A stretch of DNA of 64,000 nucleotides from Sulfomarinibacter sp963741385 (GCA_963741385.1 CAVUHO010000015.1:1-64000); one strand, 5' to 3'. Shown: positions 35,771 through 44,485, counted from the stretch's first letter. Notes: generated from the sequence alone by a model not told the origin. Numbers and translations: made by a program.

Positions 35771-37735
35771 CTAGCCCGCAACGTACATGGAACGGAGCTC
35801 GCGGCGCATGAGCTTGTTGGAGGCGGTGCGGGGGAGAGAGTCGACCACCACGAGGTCGTGGATCTTGAAGAGGGGGTTGAGCTCCTTGGCCAGCATCGCG
35901 CCGAGCTCCCGGCGCAGCTCCCCAGGAATGGCTTCGCCTGAGGGCACCGCGAAGATCACCAACCGCTCGGCGCCCTCCCCCTCGGGTTGGACGGCCACGG
36001 CAGCGGCCTCGAAGACTCCGGGGTGGCGCTCCACCACCCGTTCGAGTTCCAGCGACGAGACCTTGATCCCGCCGAGGTTCATGGTGTCGTCTGCCCGCCC
36101 CTGCGCCCGGCAGTAACCGTCCGGGAGCCTCGCCACCTGGTCGCCGTGGCGGCGCAGGATTTCGCCGCCGGGACCCACCGGACAGTCCTGGTAGTACACG
36201 GCGTCGTGGTCGCGATTGAGGAGGGTCTGGGAGAGACCGATCGAAGGTGGTACCAGGTAGACCTCGCCCTCCTCGTTTTCTGCAACCGGACGGCCGGCTT
36301 CATCGACCACCACCAGGTCGAGACCCAGAGCGGGCGTCGAAAAGGTGGCGGGGGAGGCGGGCTGTACGACGGTTCCAGTAAGGTACGCACCGCCGATCTC
36401 GGTGCCGCCGCAGTACTCGATGACCGGCGCCCGGTAGCCGGTGCGGCTCATGAGCCACAGGGAGTCGTGGCGGTTCGAGGGTTCTCCGGTCGATGAAAAG
36501 GTCTGGATCCTGGACCAGTCGACGTCGCTGCACGCACCCGATTCGCGCCACGTCCGCACCAGTGACGGCACCACCCCGAGCATGGTGACACCGGAGCGCC
36601 GCACGAACTCGGCGAAACCGCGTCCGGATGGCAGTCCTTCGTAGAGTGCGATGCAGGCGCGGTTGAGGAGCGCGGCATAGATCAGCCATGGCCCCATCAT
36701 CCAGCCGATGTTGGTGGGCCACGCCACCACGTCGCCGGGGCGGATGTCCTGGTGGAAGCGGCCGTCCATCGCAGACTTCACCGGCGTGAGGTGGTCCCAC
36801 GGGATGGCCTTGGGATCGCCGGTGGTGCCGGATGAAAAGAGAATGTTGGTGGGGGCCGCGGGGTCGGCGGCAACCGACTCGAAATGTGTGTGGTCGTCGA
36901 GAAAGCCGTCCCACGGCAGGTCACCGACGCGAAGTTCGGGCGCCGCGCCGTCGGCCTCGGGGATGACGATGGTCTGTGGAGCGTCGGCCTCCAGGATCTT
37001 GGCATAGAGCGGGATTGACCGGCCGCCGCGGCTGAAGCTCGCGACCGTGATGATGGCGGCGGCGTTGGCGATCTCGAGACGGCGCCGGATCTCGGGTGGG
37101 GCGAAGCTGTCGGCGATGGACACCACCGCACACCCGGCGCGGATGATGCCGAGGTAGGCCGCCACGCACTGGAAGGTCATCGGCATGTAAAGGGCGATGG
37201 CGTCACCGGGCTCGAAGCCATTCGCGGCGAGACCATTGGCAACCCGGTTGACGAGCGCCTCGAGCTCGCCGTAGGTGTGGGTCACCAGTTCGTCGGTGCC
37301 TTCGCGTCCGACCACGACCGCCAGGGTGCAGTCGGTGGGCTGGAAGCAGCTGTCGGTGATGTTGAGGAGGGCGCCCGGCAGCCATCGCGGTTGCGCGGGC
37401 CCGTTCGCGAGATCGAGGATCTCCTTCGGACGCCGTTTGAAGACGATGCCGAGGTCGTCGATCACCCGCTGCCAGAAATCACCGCGGTGGGCGGTTGACC
37501 AGCGGTAGAGGTCGTCGTAGGTGTCGAGCCCGAGCTCGTTCATCAGTCGCTGGAGATTGGAATCGGCGCTCCGTTCGGGGTCGGGCTGCCACGCGGGCGG
37601 CGGTGGCAGCGAGACATCGCGGCCCGAAAAGATTTCGTTGAACCGGGTCCATTGTTCGGCGAAGGGGGTCTCCGGCCGGCGCCGGATTTCGGCGATGTAT
37701 TGCTGCCACAGTTCGGCTTGCTGGTCGGCGGTCAT
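35771..37735 (-). CDS. AMP-forming acyl-CoA synthetase (acetyl-CoA synthetase-like)
   Basis: A 654-residue adenylate-forming ligase with an ACS-type N-terminal segment. The ATP P-loop is ILFSSGTTGDPKAIP, followed by GWMMGPW, EYCGGTEIGG, the hinge and GYCRAQGRADDTMNLGGIKV. The catalytic Lys is in PRTASNKLMRRE near the C-terminus. It would activate a carboxylic acid via an acyl-AMP and form the CoA thioester. Substrate is unknown; the sequence resembles a divergent acetyl- or acetoacetyl-CoA synthetase. Start ATG 37735 fits the family better than a GTG at 37753. Monocistronic. Confidence 0.82.
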   Translation of the reverse strand: MTADQQAELWQQYIAEIRRRPETPFAEQWTRFNEIFSGRDVSLPPPPAWQPDPERSADSNLQRLMNELGLDTYDDLYRWSTAHRGDFWQRVIDDLGIVFKRRPKEILDLANGPAQPRWLPGALLNITDSCFQPTDCTLAVVVGREGTDELVTHTYGELEALVNRVANGLAANGFEPGDAIALYMPMTFQCVAAYLGIIRAGCAVVSIADSFAPPEIRRRLEIANAAAIITVASFSRGGRSIPLYAKILEADAPQTIVIPEADGAAPELRVGDLPWDGFLDDHTHFESVAADPAAPTNILFSSGTTGDPKAIPWDHLTPVKSAMDGRFHQDIRPGDVVAWPTNIGWMMGPWLIYAALLNRACIALYEGLPSGRGFAEFVRRSGVTMLGVVPSLVRTWRESGACSDVDWSRIQTFSSTGEPSNRHDSLWLMSRTGYRAPVIEYCGGTEIGGAYLTGTVVQPASPATFSTPALGLDLVVVDEAGRPVAENEEGEVYLVPPSIGLSQTLLNRDHDAVYYQDCPVGPGGEILRRHGDQVARLPDGYCRAQGRADDTMNLGGIKVSSLELERVVERHPGVFEAAAVAVQPEGEGAERLVIFAVPSGEAIPGELRRELGAMLAKELNPLFKIHDLVVVDSLPRTASNKLMRRELRSMYVAG

Positions 37736-37768
37736 GTCACCATCGTCCCACACGAATTGTTCTCTCTA

Positions 37769-37966
37769 TCATCCCGACCGAGGGAGCGAAGCCACTCCAT
37801 TCCCCTGTCATCCCGACCGAGGGAGCGAAGCCACTCCATTCCCCTGTCATCCCGACCGAGGGAGCGAAGCGACCAAGCGGAGGGATCTGGGGGGCGGCCA
37901 TTGGCACGTCATTACCTGAAACCGCCCCCCAGATTCCTCGACTCGCTTCGCTCACTCGGAATGACA
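37769..37966. repeat. GTCATCCCGA-type palindrome with a tandemly repeated left arm
   Basis: Two identical 39-bp units (37769-37807 and 37808-37846) and a third, partial one start TCATCCCGACCGAGGGAGCG. The third leads into GGAGGGATCTGGGGGGCGG and its complement CCGCCCCCCAGATTCCTC, ending in CTCGGAATGACA at 37966. The 250-bp gap has no gene. Confidence 0.8.
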
Positions 37967-38003
37967 GCCTTTTGGAAGGCTCTTCCACAAGGTTTCTCTG
38001 GTT

Positions 38004-38735
38004 TCAAGCCCGTTCAACCCGAACGACCTCGGCCTCGTCGAGCACCGCGAGCAACTGATCGACGGCCGAGTTCGCCGCCGCGGCGCTGGCGGACTCGAAG
38101 GTGATCCACACCCGGTGGTCCTCGCCCTCGGATCGGGGATAGCTGCCGATTTTGACCTCGGGCCAGGCGCTGTCAACCGCTGTCAAACGGTCAGCGATCG
38201 CGCTTTCATCTGAATTGAGATAGAGGTTGGCGAGGTATTTTTTCGTACCCTCGAGCTCGCCGCGGAGGGCTTTGACCTTGGCGGCAAAGAGGCGGGGGAT
38301 GCCGGGGAAAACATAAACGTTGTTGCAGGCCACCATGGGAATCAACCCATCGTTCGAGTAGACGAGCCGGCTGCCGGCGGGGATGTCGGCCATGCGGAGC
38401 GCCGCTTCGGTGAGGCGCTCGCCCCACCACGCGTGGATCATCTTGACGAGATCGGGGTGGCGCTCGACGCCGACCCCGAATGCCTTGGCGATGGCGGCAA
38501 CGGTGCGATCGTCGTGGGTCGGCCCGACGCCGCCCGAGGTGATGACCGCGTCGAACCGCTCGGCGCAGTACCGCACCTCGGCCACGATGTCCTCTTCGGC
38601 GTCGCCGATATAGGAGATCCGCTGCAGGTCGACGCCGAGGTCTGCGCAGAGGGTGATGAGCGGCTCGGAATTGGCGTCGCGCACCCTGCCAGAAAGGATC
38701 TCGTCACCGATGATGATGCCAGCGGCGGTTGTCAT
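38004..38735 (-). CDS. CinA-like molybdopterin-binding-domain protein
   Basis: A 243-residue protein with the MoaB/MogA (MoCF_biosynth) fold found in the N-terminal part of CinA. The N-terminal IIIGDEILSGRVRDANSE and the substrate loop ITSGGVGPTHDDRTV are characteristic, then VFPGIPRLF. It lacks the C-terminal nicotinamide-mononucleotide deamidase domain of full CinA, so it is the stand-alone form whose function is poorly defined; ADP-ribose pyrophosphatase activity has been reported for this domain in some CinA proteins. No molybdenum cofactor genes are nearby. Confidence 0.82.
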   Translation of the reverse strand: MTTAAGIIIGDEILSGRVRDANSEPLITLCADLGVDLQRISYIGDAEEDIVAEVRYCAERFDAVITSGGVGPTHDDRTVAAIAKAFGVGVERHPDLVKMIHAWWGERLTEAALRMADIPAGSRLVYSNDGLIPMVACNNVYVFPGIPRLFAAKVKALRGELEGTKKYLANLYLNSDESAIADRLTAVDSAWPEVKIGSYPRSEGEDHRVWITFESASAAAANSAVDQLLAVLDEAEVVRVERA

Positions 38736-38754
38736 CGCAGGAGTATAGCGCTGA

Positions 38755-38950
<196 letters not shown>

Positions 38951-38955
38951 TCGCT

Positions 38956-39050
38956 CATCCACCCGCCCGGCAGCCGGGACGGCTGCCCCACAAGAGCTCC
39001 GGGATCGGTCTTCTTGTGGGGCACGCATCCCGCGTGCCGGTAGGGTGGCT
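38956..39050. repeat. Twin-hairpin element
   Basis: Hairpin GGCAGCC-GGGAC-GGCTGCC (38969-38987), CCCCACAA, about 20-nt spacer, TTGTGGGG, and hairpin GGCACGC-ATCCC-GCGTGCC (39020-39038). Outer ends CCACCCGCCC and GGTAGGGTGG also pair. It ends at the stop of the nnrU gene. Confidence 0.8.
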
Positions 39051-39728
39051 CTAGAACAGCTCTCCGCTGAAAAAGCGGCTGTGGAACATGGTGAGCGCGG
39101 CGAAGACCACGATCGCGATCAGGGCGAGTGGGAACGCGAGTTCGCTCACGACCAGCCGGTTGCGGCCGATGATGATCGCGCCGAAGGGCAGCACTGAGGT
39201 CTCTTTACAGAACTGGGCAAACGACTCTCCCTTGGTGTGTTGCAACCGGGCGTCCATGTGGAAAGCGCCGAGCACACCAACGACGACGAATGAACCGAAA
39301 AAGGCCACGTCCCCAATGGTGCCGTTGGCCAGCAGGTGGGCGAGGCCCCACAAGGCGAGCGCCATGTTCATCGGGTGGCGGGTGATGCGGAGGACGCCGC
39401 GGGCCTCGTTCTTCGCCGGGGCCATGCTGGCCGGGCTCGGGGCGGCCAGCGACTGGAAAAACAGGAACAGGGCGAACAGCATCAGCGCCGCCGCCAGGAT
39501 GCGCTCGGGCCAGAACGGCAACTCCCACAGCAAAGGGCCCAGGTGGCGGTTCTGCCACCACAGGACCGATGCGGGCCCCAGCGTCCCCAAGGAAACCAGC
39601 GAGTAGAGACCGCGGAACGGCCACTGCCCGAGCTTGTCGACCAGCCCCTGGCGGATGGCGCCGTGGGAGAGCCCGATGTGGGTCAGCATGAACAGAAGCG
39701 AAAACACGACGATAAGTGTGAGGATCAT
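39051..39728 (-). CDS. nnrU: NnrU-family membrane protein
   Basis: A 225-residue inner-membrane protein with about six spans. The NnrU/isoprenylcysteine-methyltransferase-like core RGVLRITRHPMNMALALWGL, with the RHP motif, is diagnostic. NnrU is associated with nitric-oxide or nitrite respiration in denitrifiers, though its exact role is unresolved. A qNOR gene lies 5 kb away in the same direction, in a separate unit. The start is ATG 39728. The frame upstream translates heptamer repeat and is rejected. Two bp before the ATG is a perfect 9-3-9 palindrome that leaves no normal Shine-Dalgarno sequence. Confidence 0.8.
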   Translation of the reverse strand: MILTLIVVFSLLFMLTHIGLSHGAIRQGLVDKLGQWPFRGLYSLVSLGTLGPASVLWWQNRHLGPLLWELPFWPERILAAALMLFALFLFFQSLAAPSPASMAPAKNEARGVLRITRHPMNMALALWGLAHLLANGTIGDVAFFGSFVVVGVLGAFHMDARLQHTKGESFAQFCKETSVLPFGAIIIGRNRLVVSELAFPLALIAIVVFAALTMFHSRFFSGELF

Positions 39729-39729
39729 G

Positions 39730-39750
39730 CGACGAAGTATAACTTCGTCG
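39730..39750 (-). promoter_or_regulatory. 21-bp perfect palindrome abutting the nnrU start
   Basis: CGACGAAGT-ATA-ACTTCGTCG (39730-39750) ends one base before the ATG at 39728. In RNA it would form a 9-bp hairpin occupying the ribosome-binding region. As DNA it could be an operator. It does not resemble the FNR/NnrR site (TTGAT-N4-ATCAA). Adjacent heptamer tract begins at 39750. Confidence 0.5.
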
Positions 39751-39935
39751 AATTCGGAATTCGGAATTCGGAATTCGGATTTCGGATTTCCCACCCGCAC
39801 CCCCACCGATCGTGAGCGTCCGAGTGCTCAGGGTCGGTAGGACCGCGTGCGGTGGAGGTGCCAGGAAGTGAGTCCTGAAAGTCGTTGTGCGGCGGAGGTG
39901 CCTGGCATCCGCTCGGGGATGCCGTTCAGAAAGCC
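39750..39935. repeat. GGAATTC/GGATTTC heptamers and degenerate hairpin cassette
   Basis: Heptamers 39750-39790, then CCCACCCGCACCCCCACCG and GTCCGAGTGCTCAGGG, then two cassette left flanks in a row (CGTGCGGTGGAGGTGCC and TGTGCGGCGGAGGTGCC), the second followed by CCGCTCGGGGATG. It separates epmA and nnrU, which lie on the same strand. Confidence 0.65.
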
Positions 39936-39938
39936 GGG

Positions 39939-40913
39939 TTACGCCCGATCGACCGGAAACGCCAGAACCTCTGAGATCTCCCGAGCCCCCGCAGCCAGCA
40001 TCACCAGGCGATCGAACCCCAACGCCACCCCTGCAGACTCCGGAAGACCGTGCTCCAGAGCGGCCAGCAGCCGTTCGTCGATCGGCACCTCGGGGAGACC
40101 CGCGCGACGCCGCGCCGCGAGATCCGCCTCGAAACGTTGCCGGTGGAGGCCCGGATCGGTGAGTTCGTGGTAACCATTGGCGAGCTCGAGACCCTCGACA
40201 AAGACTTCGAAACGCTCGGCCAACGCTGGTTGCCCCGGCCGAACCCTGGCCAGCGCAGCCTGTGAGGCCGGGTAATCGTGGATGAAGGTCGGTTGGCAGT
40301 GGCCCAGTTTTGGCTCGACAACGTGGGTCAGAATGAGATCCAAAAGATCGTTGCGTCCGAGTTCACCGGCGGATGGGACCCCGAGGCCTCTGACCAGGGT
40401 GCGCAGCGCACCGTCCGTTTCGGAGTGAGGATCGACGTCCGCGTACCGCATGAAGGTCTCGCCATACGTGAGTCGTTCCCCAGTCCTCGTGCCGAGGACC
40501 GCGGCCAGCAGTCCGTCCATCTCGTCCATCAGCCGGTGATGGTCCCAACCGGGTCGATACCACTCGAGGACGGTGAACTCGGGGTTGTGGCGCCGTCCCG
40601 CCTCGCCGTCGCGCATTGCCTTGCAGATCTGGAAGATCGGCCCGCTGCCAGCCGCCAGCAGCCGTTTCATGGCGAACTCGGGGGAGGTCTGGAGGTAGAG
40701 TGTCAGGCCGTCGTCCGCACCGGGCCCGCGGTAACGGCAGTGCAGCGCCTGGAGGTGGAGATCGGTGACCGGCGCTGAGGCGAGCAGCGGAGTCTCGACC
40801 TCGAGCACCTCCCGCTCGGCAAAGAAGGCGCGGATTTTCGCGAGGATCTCAGCCCGAAGCCGAAGCGCGTCCAGGGAAGCCGTCGGCCGCCAGTCGCCTC
40901 TGCCCGACGTCAT
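39939..40913 (-). CDS. epmA: EF-P lysine lysyltransferase (EpmA, GenX/PoxA type)
   Basis: Class II lysyl-tRNA synthetase paralogue of 324 residues that attaches (R)-beta-lysine to Lys34 of EF-P. It lacks the anticodon-binding domain, as expected. Class II motif 2 is visible as IFQICKAMRDGEAGRRHNPEFTVLEW-like sequence and motif 3 as GVALGFDRLVMLA. The start is ATG 40913. It lies downstream of efp on the same strand, across 312 bp of repeats, and efp and epmB are divergent neighbours, so all parts of the EF-P modification set are adjacent. Confidence 0.9.
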   Translation of the reverse strand: MTSGRGDWRPTASLDALRLRAEILAKIRAFFAEREVLEVETPLLASAPVTDLHLQALHCRYRGPGADDGLTLYLQTSPEFAMKRLLAAGSGPIFQICKAMRDGEAGRRHNPEFTVLEWYRPGWDHHRLMDEMDGLLAAVLGTRTGERLTYGETFMRYADVDPHSETDGALRTLVRGLGVPSAGELGRNDLLDLILTHVVEPKLGHCQPTFIHDYPASQAALARVRPGQPALAERFEVFVEGLELANGYHELTDPGLHRQRFEADLAARRRAGLPEVPIDERLLAALEHGLPESAGVALGFDRLVMLAAGAREISEVLAFPVDRA

Positions 40914-40933
40914 TGACACGACCTTGAGGAGGC

Positions 40934-41212
40934 AGTTTTGAGTTTTGAGTGGTGAGTTTTGAGTTTCCATCCACCCACCCGGCAGCCGGGACGGCCGCCC
41001 CACAAGCCTGCAAGATGGGTTTCTGGTTGTGGGGCCGCGTCCCGCGGCCGGGTGGGCGGGCGAAAAATCCGAAATCCGGCACTGCCCGTCAGGAGCGGAA
41101 CGAGGCCGACGGCCGAAACGGTAGGGTGGGTGGAGGTCGGCCATCGGCCTCCCGCTCATGGCGGGTAGACGCCGAGGCCGGAGGACGAAGGCAAATCCGA
41201 AATCCGAAATCA
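40934..41212. repeat. Repeat-filled gap: heptamers, twin hairpin and a GGCCGA palindrome
   Basis: AGTTTTG heptamers (40934-40966) lead into a twin hairpin with loops GGGAC (40988-40992) and GTCCC (41039-41043). AAATCCG heptamers (41063-41078 and 41190-41210) then bracket a further 110-bp GC-rich block containing TCGGCCATCGGCC. No gene is in the 312-bp gap. Confidence 0.75.
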
Positions 41213-41225
41213 TACTGCTCGAGCT

Positions 41226-41789
41226 TTACGCCCTCGAAACGTAATCTCCCGTCCGCGTGTCCACCTTGATTTTCTCGCCGATCTGGACGAAGAGAGGCAC
41301 ACGAACGACCGCGCCGGTGTCGGTGGTGGCCGGTTTGTTGCCGCCCCCTGAGGTGTCGCCCTTGACGCCGGGGTCGGTCTCGACAATTTCGAGAATGACG
41401 AAGTTTGGCGGTGTCACGACGATTGGGTTGCCGTCATACAGGGTGATGAGGCAGACATCCTGCTCGATGAGGAACTGTTTTTTATCACCTACGGTGATGG
41501 CATCCGCCTCGACCTGGTCGTAGGTCTGTTGGTTCATAAAGGTCCAGGTTCGACCGTCCGAGTAGAGGTACTGCATTTCGATATCCACGATGTCGGCGCC
41601 TTCAAAAGCGTCCGACGCTTTGAGCGTCCTCTCGTTGACCCGTTCGGTCTTGTAGTTCCTGTATTTGACTTTGGTGAATGCCTGGCCCTTGCCCGGCTTG
41701 ACGACGTCTGCGGCGACGATGACACAGGGGTCGCCATCGACCACGATCTTCAGCCCGACCTTGACCTGGTTCAAGTTGTAGGTAGCCAT
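41226..41789 (-). CDS. efp: Translation elongation factor P
   Basis: A 187-residue three-domain factor that rescues ribosomes stalled at polyproline stretches. The modification site is Lys34 in VKPGKGQAF, identical to the E. coli beta-lysylated type, and the domain I loop and C-terminal OB domain (GDYVSRA-like end) are complete. Start ATG 41789 has GAAGGAG about 9 bp upstream. The divergent epmB starts 65 bp away and epmA lies downstream, so EF-P here is expected to be beta-lysylated. Confidence 0.96.
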   Translation of the reverse strand: MATYNLNQVKVGLKIVVDGDPCVIVAADVVKPGKGQAFTKVKYRNYKTERVNERTLKASDAFEGADIVDIEMQYLYSDGRTWTFMNQQTYDQVEADAITVGDKKQFLIEQDVCLITLYDGNPIVVTPPNFVILEIVETDPGVKGDTSGGGNKPATTDTGAVVRVPLFVQIGEKIKVDTRTGDYVSRA

Positions 41790-41854
41790 TTCGCGTCAAT
41801 CTCCTTCTCAGAACTTGCGTTGATCATACCGAAGCTGCGAGACTTCGCTCCGTC

Positions 41855-42871
41855 ATGCGGGTCCCTTCCAAAGCCTGGCCGTCCGGGGAATGGCGCCGCC
41901 ACCTCTCCGAGGTGGTGACTGATGTTGACGAACTGTTAAGGCTTCTCGGCCTTGACGACCGCCGCGCCCAGTTTGAAACCCGCGCCGCAGCTGGCGGATT
42001 CCCGCTCAGGGTACCACGAGGATTCGTGGGGCGGATGCGGCGCGGCGACCCGAACGATCCGTTGCTGCGCCAGGTGCTGCCGCTGGCTGCCGAGGACACG
42101 CCAGCCCGCGGCTTCACGACCGACCCGGTGGGCGAACTCGAACTGGCGCCGACCGCCGGTGTGCTCCATAAGTACCGCGGCCGCGCCTTGCTGGTGGCAA
42201 CCGGCGCCTGCGCGGTTCACTGCCGCTACTGCTTCAGACGCCACTTCCCCTACGGCGACGTCGGCGGATCGGTGGCGGGCTGGCAGAACGCGGTTGAACT
42301 CATCGCGGGCGACCCTGAAATCTCGGAGGTGATCCTTTCCGGTGGGGACCCCCTGACCCTGCCCGATGTTCGAGTTTCCGAGCTCGCACAATTGCTGGCC
42401 AGGGTGCCCCACGTGCGCCGGCTTCGAATCCACACGCGGCTGCCCGTCGTCCTCCCGCAACGGGTCGACGAGGACCTTGTGTCTTGGTTGTCTCACCTCG
42501 ATCTCCCCACCGTCGTGGTGGTCCACGCCAACCATGCGCAAGAGATCGACGCCGATGTCCAACGGGCGTTGGCTGCCCTGCGCGCCACCGGGGTCTCTCT
42601 TCTCAATCAGTCGGTTCTGTTGGCGGGCGTCAACGATTCCGCGGACACGCTGGTCGAACTCAGCGAATCGCTCTTCGACGCCGGAGTCCTGCCCTACTAC
42701 CTCCACATGCTCGACCCGGTCGAGGGGGCGGCCCACTTCGAGGTCTCCGACAAGGAGGCCAAAAACCTTCACCGGGAGCTGACGTCCCGGCTGCCGGGCT
42801 ACCTCGTACCGCGTCTGGTTCGCGAGGTGCCCGGAGCGCCGGCCAAGGTCGGAGTCGATCTGTGGAAATAA
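41855..42871 (+). CDS. epmB: EF-P (R)-beta-lysine synthesis aminomutase
   Basis: Radical-SAM, PLP-dependent lysine 2,3-aminomutase-like enzyme of 338 residues that makes (R)-beta-lysine for EpmA. The 4Fe-4S motif is Cys119-xxx-Cys123-xx-Cys126 (ACAVHCRYCFRRHF), followed by LSGGDPLTL and the PLP region near the C-terminus (AKVGVDL). Size and motifs match EpmB rather than the longer KamA of lysine fermentation. It is transcribed divergently from efp and converges on the DDAH-type gene with a 5-bp gap. Confidence 0.9.
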   Translation: MRVPSKAWPSGEWRRHLSEVVTDVDELLRLLGLDDRRAQFETRAAAGGFPLRVPRGFVGRMRRGDPNDPLLRQVLPLAAEDTPARGFTTDPVGELELAPTAGVLHKYRGRALLVATGACAVHCRYCFRRHFPYGDVGGSVAGWQNAVELIAGDPEISEVILSGGDPLTLPDVRVSELAQLLARVPHVRRLRIHTRLPVVLPQRVDEDLVSWLSHLDLPTVVVVHANHAQEIDADVQRALAALRATGVSLLNQSVLLAGVNDSADTLVELSESLFDAGVLPYYLHMLDPVEGAAHFEVSDKEAKNLHRELTSRLPGYLVPRLVREVPGAPAKVGVDLWK

Positions 42872-42876
42872 GATCG

Positions 42877-43746
42877 CTATTCGTGTGAACGGTAGATTGG
42901 CCGGGTCAGGCAGGTCGCGCCGCCCTCGGCCTTGAGCGACAGCTCGCGGCCGCGATAGGTGAGGACCTCGCAGCCAACGGCCTCCATCCGACGTTTCGTG
43001 ATGGGGTTGCCCTCGATGGTGAGACACCGCCGCGGCGCGAGAGCGAGGACGTTGGGGCCCATGGAGGGGTACTCCTCCGCCGGGACCTCGACGAGGGCGA
43101 TGCCGCGTTGGGCCAGCAGTTCCATGAAGGGTACCGGCACCAGCGGCGGATAGACCACCGCCAGGTCGTGGTCGAGCATCGAGATGAATGACATGAGGTG
43201 GAGGCAGGAGGCCGGTCCGTCGCCGTGGGGGAGCTGCACCTCGACCGTCTCCACGCCGAGCGGGCGCAGGGCGGCGGTGAGCTGGCGGAAGCCCTCGGCG
43301 TTGGTGCGGTAGCCGCGGCCCACTGCCAGCGTGTCGTGGTCGAGCCACAGGAGGTCGCCGCCTTCGGCCGTGGCCTCGCCCTCGAGAGTTGCGAGAACCG
43401 GAACGCCCAGCGACTCCAGCGTCGCCACAATCGCCGCCTCCTCGCCGCGGCGCTCGGCCTTGCCCATCCTCAAGACCACTGCGCCGGCGTCGGTGACGAT
43501 CACCGGGTCGTGGGTGAAGATGGCGTCTGCGTGGTTTGGGAGCGGGGCGTCGTGGTACAGCACCTCACACCCGGCTTCCCGCAAGGCCCCGGTAAAGGCG
43601 TCGTGCTCGTTCTGCGCTGCCTCCAGATCCGGCTGCGAGACGTAGTGCCAGCGCGCAGGGTCGGCGTTGCCGAAGGCTTCATCAGGACGGCGTACGAGAA
43701 CCCGCGTCAGGGGTTCTACCATGCTCTGCGAACCGTAGTTCTTCAT
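42877..43746 (-). CDS. DDAH/arginine-deiminase-type amidinohydrolase
   Basis: A 289-residue member of the guanidine-modifying superfamily with the five-bladed alpha/beta propeller. The catalytic His is in ASCLHLMSF, the nucleophile Cys in GGATCLTRPIYR, and FTHDPVIV and GDLLWLDHD supply the acidic contacts. It would hydrolyse a guanidino compound such as dimethylarginine or arginine; dimethylargininase is the most common annotation for this length. Start ATG 43746 overlaps the NFACT-R stop by four bases (ATGA), so the two are co-translated. Confidence 0.82.
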   Translation of the reverse strand: MKNYGSQSMVEPLTRVLVRRPDEAFGNADPARWHYVSQPDLEAAQNEHDAFTGALREAGCEVLYHDAPLPNHADAIFTHDPVIVTDAGAVVLRMGKAERRGEEAAIVATLESLGVPVLATLEGEATAEGGDLLWLDHDTLAVGRGYRTNAEGFRQLTAALRPLGVETVEVQLPHGDGPASCLHLMSFISMLDHDLAVVYPPLVPVPFMELLAQRGIALVEVPAEEYPSMGPNVLALAPRRCLTIEGNPITKRRMEAVGCEVLTYRGRELSLKAEGGATCLTRPIYRSHE

Positions 43747-44186
43747 GTCAGTGACCCTTCGTCGTCCAGCCGCAGCGGCCCCGAGTGGACGGTCGTGAAT
43801 CGACGCAGGTGGACCTTGCCCGGTGCCAGACCGCGCGGTTTCGACACGTCGCCGGCGCGCGCCATATGAACGGCGACTTTGCCGCCGCTTCGCGCCTTCG
43901 AGTAGCCTGCGGCGAGCCCGGCTGCGAATTTCTTGGTCTCCCGCGGCAGCGAATCGAGATTGTTGGGGTTGCGGACCACGACGTGCGAACCGGATTCGCC
44001 GGCGACGTGAAACCAGAAGTCGCGGGGCGCCGCCAGCCTGAGCGACAGAATGTCGTTGTCGCGGGCCGTCCGGCCGACGAGCACGATCATCCCGTCGGGG
44101 CTCTCCGCCACCCGCGCCACCGATCGTCCCTGCCAGATGCCCGCGTCGGGGTCGGATGGAGGAGGCGGATTTTTCGTGCGAGCCAT
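43743..44186 (-). CDS. Stand-alone NFACT RNA-binding domain protein (DUF814)
   Basis: A 147-residue protein that is only the NFACT-R domain, without the fibronectin-binding-like NFACT-N part of RqcH-type proteins. The core LRLAAPRDFWFHVAGESGSHVVV contains the D/E-xWxH-xxxxxGSHV signature. NFACT-R domains are thought to bind nucleic acid. The C-terminus ends in LAPGKVHLRRF. ATG 44186 is the first in-frame start beyond the heptamer repeat. Translational coupling with the amidinohydrolase is unexpected and has no obvious functional logic. Confidence 0.8.
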   Translation of the reverse strand: MARTKNPPPPSDPDAGIWQGRSVARVAESPDGMIVLVGRTARDNDILSLRLAAPRDFWFHVAGESGSHVVVRNPNNLDSLPRETKKFAAGLAAGYSKARSGGKVAVHMARAGDVSKPRGLAPGKVHLRRFTTVHSGPLRLDDEGSLT

Positions 44187-44203
44187 GTGGACATCATAGC
44201 CGG

Positions 44204-44402
44204 CGATTTCGGATTTCGGATTTCGGATTTCCCGCCCGACTACCCAGCGACAATTGGAGCCCGAGTTCTCAGGGTGGGTGGAACCACGTGCTGCGGAGGT
44301 GCCATTTTCAACATTGTTGGATGGACACACTTTGAAGTTGGTGGGTTGATTCGGGCCAACAATGTTGAAGGCTCCTCACGGGAAGCGTGTTCGGAAAGTC
44401 GG
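44204..44402. repeat. GGATTTC heptamers and hairpin cassette with 13-bp stem
   Basis: Heptamers 44204-44231 and the CCCGCCC ... CAGGGTGGGTGG block precede cassette flank GTGCTGCGGAGGTGCC. The core has TCAACATTGTTGG (44308-44320) and CCAACAATGTTGA (44356-44368) around a 35-nt loop. The right flank GGCTCCTCACGGGAAGCG follows. Confidence 0.8.
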
Positions 44403-44485
44403 GGATGGCAGCCGGGACGGCTGCCCCACAATCGCTCCGGAAACGTGACCCTTATGGGGCACGCGTCTCGCGTGCCGCGAAGCAA
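44403..44485. repeat. Twin-hairpin element
   Basis: GGCAGCC-GGGAC-GGCTGCC (44407-44425) and GGCACGC-GTCTC-GCGTGCC (44458-44476). The loops still pair through one G-U. The rest of the gap up to 44542 has no gene; a short GGACCGGGAGG stretch repeats in it. Confidence 0.75.
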
